The notes beneath the pieces were generated by a model, which was not told the DNA's origin, made no database searches, and saw only the letters and a list, made by a program, of their open reading frames with translations. A program made the position numbers and the translations under genes. Shown piece after piece: positions 5,761-8,670 of a stretch of DNA of 8,670 nt (position 1 is the stretch's first letter; each line of letters starts with the position of its first letter). Source of the DNA: Bacillota bacterium (lineage in GTDB: Bacteria > Bacillota > Clostridia > Peptostreptococcales > Anaerovoracaceae); contig JAFWFF010000005.1 in the NCBI GenBank assembly GCA_017515765.1, positions 1 through 8,670 of the forward strand. Direction: 5' to 3'.

Positions 5761-7125
5761 ATGTCTGACAAGATCAACAACGGCCAGGGCATCTACGATG
5801 CCAGAACCCTCGGGACCCCGAAGATGCTGATTCTGGGTCTCCAGCACCTGTTCGCGATGTTCGGCGCGACGGTGCTCGTACCTATCCTTACGGGACTCAG
5901 CGTATCCGTGACCCTGCTCTTCGCGGGCATCGCGACGCTGTTCATGCACCTCGTAACCAACGGGAAGGTCCCCGTATTCCTGGGATCTTCATTCGCCTTC
6001 CTCGGCGGATACGCTGCAGTGAAAGCCGCCGGCGTTGAAGCCGGATTCACCGAGACCAAAGCCCTCGCGTACGCATGCATCGGAGTTGCCTGCGCGGGAC
6101 TTCTCTACCTGGTCCTCGCCCTGATCTGCAAGGCATTCGGATCCAAGAGGGTCATGACCTTCTTCCCGCCTGTGGTTACCGGACCGATCATCATAGCGAT
6201 CGGCCTCATCCTGGCTCCTTCCGCGATCAACAACTGCTCGACCAACTGGCCCATCGCCCTCGTCGCGATCGCTGTGGTCATCATCGCGAACATCTGGGGC
6301 AAGGGAATGATAAAGATCGTCCCGATCCTCCTCGGAGTCATTGCTTCCTACATAGTCGCCGCCCTGACCGGAAACGTTGATTTCACAGTAGTCAAAGAAG
6401 CCGCGTGGATCGGCCTCCCGGTAAGATGGGAGAGCACGGGTCTGTCGGTCCTCTTCGGGGGCGAGCTGGACGCCGGTCTTCTGATCACCTCGATAGTGAC
6501 GATAGTCCCGATCGCCTTCGCGACCATGATGGAGCATATCGGCGACATCAGCGCCATCGGCGGAACGGTAGGAAAGAACTTCATTGAGGATCCGGGCCTC
6601 CACAGGACCCTGATCGGCGACGGCGTAGGCACCGCGATCGCTTCTCTCTTCGGAGCCCCGGCGAACACCACCTACGGTGAGAACACCGGCGTTCTGGCGC
6701 TGACCAAAGTCTACGATCCCAGAGTCATCCGACTCGCGGCCTGCTACGCGATCATCCTTTCCTTCTGCCCGAAGTTCGCGGGAGTAATCGAAGCCATGCC
6801 GGCATCCACGATAGGCGGCGTATCGATCATCCTCTACGGAATGATCTCCGCCATCGGTATCAGGAACATGGTCGAGAACAAGACCGACTTCCAGCAGTCC
6901 AGGAACGTCATCATCGCCGCTTTGATCATCGGCCTTGCCCTCGGTATCAACTTCAGCGCTGCCGCAGGAATCAGCTTCTCCGTCGGATCCATGAGCATCA
7001 CGCTCTCCGGACTCGCAGTTGCCTCCATAGTGGGCATCGTTCTTAACGCGATCCTCCCGGGACGCGACAAGCACTTCGCCGAAGAACCGGACGAGACGCT
7101 CGCTTCCTCGCTCGGAAAATACTGA
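5761..7125 (+). CDS. uraA: Uracil permease (UraA/PyrP, NCS2 family)
   Basis: A proton-coupled uracil importer of the inner membrane, 454 aa with about 14 hydrophobic segments. N-terminal LGLQHLFAMFGATVLVP (26-40) is the family signature for UraA-type transporters; VFLGSSFAFLGG (72-83) follows. The two substrate-binding acidic residues of E. coli UraA (E241, E290) correspond to E258 in MMEHIGD (256-262) and E307 in TTYGENTGV (303-311). The position of E. coli H245 is Asp262 here. Both termini are hydrophilic and predicted cytoplasmic. AAAGGAG at 5748-5755 precedes the start by a normal gap, and the gene sits 30 bases after pyrR with no terminator, so imported uracil is controlled by the same PyrR attenuator. 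Codon choice (many ATC, GCG, CTC) suggests good expression. Called pyrP in Bacillus. Confidence 0.95.
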   Translation: MSDKINNGQGIYDARTLGTPKMLILGLQHLFAMFGATVLVPILTGLSVSVTLLFAGIATLFMHLVTNGKVPVFLGSSFAFLGGYAAVKAAGVEAGFTETKALAYACIGVACAGLLYLVLALICKAFGSKRVMTFFPPVVTGPIIIAIGLILAPSAINNCSTNWPIALVAIAVVIIANIWGKGMIKIVPILLGVIASYIVAALTGNVDFTVVKEAAWIGLPVRWESTGLSVLFGGELDAGLLITSIVTIVPIAFATMMEHIGDISAIGGTVGKNFIEDPGLHRTLIGDGVGTAIASLFGAPANTTYGENTGVLALTKVYDPRVIRLAACYAIILSFCPKFAGVIEAMPASTIGGVSIILYGMISAIGIRNMVENKTDFQQSRNVIIAALIIGLALGINFSAAAGISFSVGSMSITLSGLAVASIVGIVLNAILPGRDKHFAEEPDETLASSLGKY

Positions 7126-7163
7126 TAAAGATCTTCAGACATTTAAGATAAACTGCCTTTGGG

Positions 7164-7200
7164 AAATACAGCCGGCTTCAGGGCCGGCTGTATTTATTTT
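7164..7200 (+). terminator. Intrinsic terminator of pyrR-uraA
   Basis: AAATACAGCCGGC (7164-7176) is perfectly complementary to 7183-7195 around loop TTCAGG, and is followed by TATTTATTTT. It is 38 bases past the uraA stop and directly before the lexA regulatory region, isolating lexA from pyr control. Confidence 0.93.
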
Positions 7201-7214
7201 CGAACTGGTGTTTA
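7201..7214. promoter_or_regulatory. Candidate SOS (LexA) box 1
   Basis: CGAAC-TGGT-GTTTA matches the Gram-positive SOS box form CGAAC-N4-GTTYG except at the last position. It overlaps the -35 box of the lexA promoter (7211-7216), where LexA binding would block RNA polymerase and repress its own gene. Confidence 0.7.
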
Positions 7215-7239
7215 CTTTTTGTTCGCGGCATGGTAAGAT
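7211..7239 (+). promoter_or_regulatory. lexA promoter
   Basis: TTTACT (7211-7216) and TAAGAT (7234-7239) are separated by 17 bases, with an extended -10 TGG (7231-7233) just before. Predicted start is near 7246, between the two SOS-like boxes. Confidence 0.75.
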
Positions 7240-7246
7240 ATAAGCA

Positions 7247-7260
7247 CAAACATTCGTTTT
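7247..7260. promoter_or_regulatory. Candidate SOS (LexA) box 2
   Basis: CAAAC-ATTC-GTTTT is an inverted repeat with the same 4-base centre as box 1, one base after the predicted transcription start. It is a weaker match (G to A at position 2). Its centre is 46 bases from that of box 1, so two LexA dimers could bracket the promoter. Confidence 0.6.
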
Positions 7261-7289
7261 TGCTGACGCAATGAAAGGAACGCGAAGTC

Positions 7290-7943
7290 ATGTCAAAAGC
7301 GACGGATAAGGCGAGAGCAAGGGAACAGCGCATCCTCGAGTTCATGCGCAGAGAGGTGAAGGAGAGGGGATATGCCCCGACGGTCAGGGAAATCTGCAAC
7401 GCCCTGGCGATCAAGTCCACCTCAACGGTACATAAGGATATAGAGAATCTGGTCGTCCAGGGACACCTCAGGAAGGACCCGTCCAAGCCGAGAGCGTATG
7501 TTCTCGTGGATGAGTTCAAGCAGGGCGGTTTCGACAGCAACGTCACCCCTGTTTTTGAGGATACTGTAGAGGTACCGGTCGTCGGAAACGTGGCAGCCGG
7601 ATCGCCGATACTGGCGGAGGAGAACATAGACGATGTGTTCCCGCTTCCCGCAAGGTATGTGAGCGGTACCAATTTCATGCTGAAGGTCAGGGGCGAGAGC
7701 ATGGTCAACGTAGGTATCTTTGACGGCGACCTGATCCTGGTGGAGCAGAAGGAGACCGCGAACAACGGCGATATCGTCGTCGCGATGGTCGACGGATTCG
7801 AGAGCGAAGCCACGGTGAAGACCTTCTATAAGGAATCCGACCACATCAGGCTCCAGCCCGAGAACGACAACATGAGCCCGATCATTGTGAAGGATGCGCG
7901 CATTCTTGGCAAAGTTAAGGGAGTTTTCCGCTACTACAGCTGA
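7290..7943 (+). CDS. lexA: LexA SOS-response repressor
   Basis: A 217-aa repressor of DNA-damage genes. The N-terminal winged helix-turn-helix spans about 10-72 (REQRILEFMRREVKERGYAPTVREI, recognition part STSTVHKDIENL). The C-terminal S24 self-cleaving domain follows: scissile Ala103-Gly104 in VAAGSPILA, nucleophile Ser137 in RGESM, and general base Lys177 in TVKTF, with spacing close to that of E. coli LexA (84-85, 119, 156). RecA on single-stranded DNA triggers cleavage and derepression. All catalytic residues are present. The start at 7290 has AAAGGA (7274-7279) about 10 bases upstream; an ATG at 7271 is out of frame. The gene has its own promoter between two SOS-like boxes, fitting autoregulation. 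No yneA/sulA-type division inhibitor is adjacent, unlike many Gram-positive lexA loci. Confidence 0.96.
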   Translation: MSKATDKARAREQRILEFMRREVKERGYAPTVREICNALAIKSTSTVHKDIENLVVQGHLRKDPSKPRAYVLVDEFKQGGFDSNVTPVFEDTVEVPVVGNVAAGSPILAEENIDDVFPLPARYVSGTNFMLKVRGESMVNVGIFDGDLILVEQKETANNGDIVVAMVDGFESEATVKTFYKESDHIRLQPENDNMSPIIVKDARILGKVKGVFRYYS

Positions 7944-7982
7944 CAATTGTTGAAAAACAGCCCGAAACCGCTGAGAAAACGC

Positions 7983-8011
7983 TTGCACAGGCGTCTTTGC
8001 TGTGTTATAGT
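7983..8011 (+). promoter_or_regulatory. rpsO promoter
   Basis: TTGCAC (7983-7988), a 17-base spacer and TATAGT (8006-8011) with an extended TGT (8003-8005) immediately upstream. Predicted start is near 8018, leaving a leader of about 78 bases before rpsO. No hairpin with a T-run separates lexA from this promoter, so lexA readthrough into rpsO is possible. Confidence 0.83.
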
Positions 8012-8026
8012 ATCAAGGCTGGTTTA

Positions 8027-8070
8027 CTTCTGCCTGGTCTTTCGAGACTCCGACGGGGACTCAGCAGAAG
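8027..8070 (+). promoter_or_regulatory. Candidate S15-binding rpsO leader (three-way junction)
   Basis: CTTCTGC (8027-8033) pairs perfectly with GCAGAAG (8064-8070) and encloses two more hairpins: GTCT-TTCG-AGAC (8037-8048), with a stable UUCG tetraloop, and a short TCC/GGA stem (8049-8051 with 8057-8059). The three-way-junction layout resembles the S15 site on 16S rRNA and known rpsO leaders in Geobacillus, where excess S15 binds its mRNA and blocks translation. The outer stem ends 11 bases before the AAAGGAG site. The third stem is short, so the exact fold is uncertain. Confidence 0.65.
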
Positions 8071-8095
8071 CGTATTGAAATAAAGGAGAAACACA

Positions 8096-8362
8096 ATGAT
8101 AACCAAAGAACAGAAAGAAGCCATCGTTAAAGACTATGCCGCCAAGGAAGGCGATACCGGTTCCCCCGAGGTCCAGGTCGCCATTCTTACGGCCCGCATC
8201 AACGACCTGAACGAGCACCTCAAGACCCATAAGAAAGACCACCACTCCAGACGCGGTCTTCTGAAAATGGTCGGTAAGAGAAAGAACCTTCTCAACTACC
8301 TGAAGGAGAAGGACATCGAAAGATACAGAACTCTTATCACTCGTTTAGGATTGAGAAAGTAA
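8096..8362 (+). CDS. rpsO: 30S ribosomal protein S15
   Basis: An 88-aa primary binding protein of the small ribosomal subunit; it binds the 16S rRNA three-way junction and starts platform assembly. The length and motifs are those of bacterial S15: DTGSPEVQVA (20-29), HLKTHKKDHHSRRGLLKMVGKR (41-62) including the RNA-contacting Asp48, His49, His50 and Ser51, and a final LGLRK. AAAGGAG (8082-8088) precedes ATG by 7 bases. It has its own promoter and terminator, and its leader may bind S15. The rpsO-pnp order is the same as in E. coli and many other bacteria. Confidence 0.98.
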   Translation: MITKEQKEAIVKDYAAKEGDTGSPEVQVAILTARINDLNEHLKTHKKDHHSRRGLLKMVGKRKNLLNYLKEKDIERYRTLITRLGLRK

Positions 8363-8379
8363 CAAGACTTGAGGATTTT

Positions 8380-8405
8380 AGCGGGGAACCCAAGACCCCG
8401 CTTTT
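8380..8405 (+). terminator. Intrinsic terminator after rpsO
   Basis: AGCGGGG (8380-8386) pairs with CCCCGCT (8396-8402) around a 9-base loop and is followed by TTTTAT. The stem is only 7 bp but GC-rich. It lies 17 bases after the rpsO stop and 66 bases before pnp, so it may let some transcripts through to pnp. Confidence 0.82.
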
Positions 8406-8470
8406 ATCTTATATATAGTTATTGCCAAGAAAGAAGAGAAGAATAAACAGGAAGGAGTTGTTTATTAATA

Positions 8471-8670
8471 ATGGCAAGATTTACTGATTACAGAACTTTT
8501 AAGACAGCAGTGGGAGGCAGGCTCCTGCAGCTCGAGATCGGAAACGTGGCCGAGCAGGCCAACGGACAGTGCATGGTGAGATACGGGGATTCCGTTGTCA
8601 ACGTTACCGTATGCGCCTCCAAGGAAGCCAGACAAGACGTCGATTTTCTGCCCCTCACATGCGAATATGA
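8471..8670 (+). CDS. pnp: Polynucleotide phosphorylase, N-terminal part (3' end outside window)
   Basis: PNPase is a phosphorolytic 3'-to-5' exoribonuclease that works in mRNA decay. Only the first 66 codons are visible. They fall in the first RNase PH domain: GGRLLQLEIGNVAEQANG, then VRYGDSVVNVTVCAS (a variant of the common YGDTVVLVTV stretch), then DFLPLTCEY, corresponding to the FPLTVDY segment before the FFR motif. The ATG at 8471 is the only in-frame start; AAGGAG (8452-8457) lies 13 bases before it, which is longer than usual. The A/G-rich leader (8422-8457) shows no strong promoter, so transcription may come partly from rpsO readthrough. The frame remains open to the window end. Confidence 0.95.
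   Translation, partial: MARFTDYRTFKTAVGGRLLQLEIGNVAEQANGQCMVRYGDSVVNVTVCASKEARQDVDFLPLTCEY

Noticed and set aside
5989..7074. Long open frame on the - strand (361 codons) opposite uraA
   Set aside because: The translation is an Asp/Gly/Arg/Glu-rich string with no hydrophobic core, the expected mirror of a membrane-protein gene. uraA on the + strand is certain.
7944..7982. Possible terminator between lexA and rpsO (CAGC...GCTG)
   Set aside because: Only four pairs and followed by GAGAAAACG, with no T-tract.
1..8670. CRISPR arrays, tRNA/rRNA genes, insertion sequences or phage attachment sites
   Set aside because: I looked for spaced direct repeats, cloverleaf ends, transposase frames and terminal inverted repeats and saw none; the content is ordinary chromosomal genes.

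Overview
The window looks like part of a chromosome from an anaerobic, low-G+C-lineage Gram-positive bacterium (class Clostridia). Base composition is nevertheless moderately GC-rich (mid to high 50s percent by eye). The lineage call rests on several things: strong AGGAGG-type ribosome binding sites; a lipoprotein PotD; PyrR-dependent attenuation in front of pyrR-uraA; a Gram-positive LexA with CGAAC-N4-GTTY-like SOS boxes; and a DUF5685 gene paired with a Cys-tailed J-domain gene. I cannot name a genus. All genes run on the + strand except lysO.

Region 1 (1-2293) is the distal part of a polyamine ABC importer operon: the 3' part of potB, then potC and the substrate-binding lipoprotein potD. 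The genes are separated by one base (potB-potC) or overlap by four (potC-potD); the ATPase potA is expected just upstream. Region 2 (2330-3836) holds a DUF5685 protein and a J-domain/TPR protein that almost touch. No terminator or convincing promoter separates them from potD, so they may be the tail of the same transcript. A strong bidirectional hairpin (3851-3879) ends this unit and the convergent lysO gene.

Region 3 (3895-5730 and on to 7125) has lysO on the - strand and, divergently, pyrR-uraA on the + strand. The pyr leader can be read almost base by base: a TTGACA-17-TATCAT promoter, a PyrR-binding hairpin with hexaloop CAGAGA, an alternative antiterminator, and an intrinsic terminator just before the pyrR ribosome binding site. 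PyrR would therefore shut off itself and the uracil permease when UMP is abundant. A perfect 13-bp terminator follows uraA.

Region 4 (7200-8670) is housekeeping: lexA with a self-regulated promoter flanked by two SOS-like boxes; rpsO (S15) with its own promoter and a leader that can fold as a three-way junction of the kind S15 binds; a terminator; and the start of pnp (PNPase), which runs off the window.

The least understood part is the DUF5685/J-protein pair. The DUF5685 protein carries two Asp-rich motifs whose form and order resemble those of squalene/phytoene synthases, plus an N-terminal Cys/His cluster. This is an inference from motif reading and has not been tested by a profile search.
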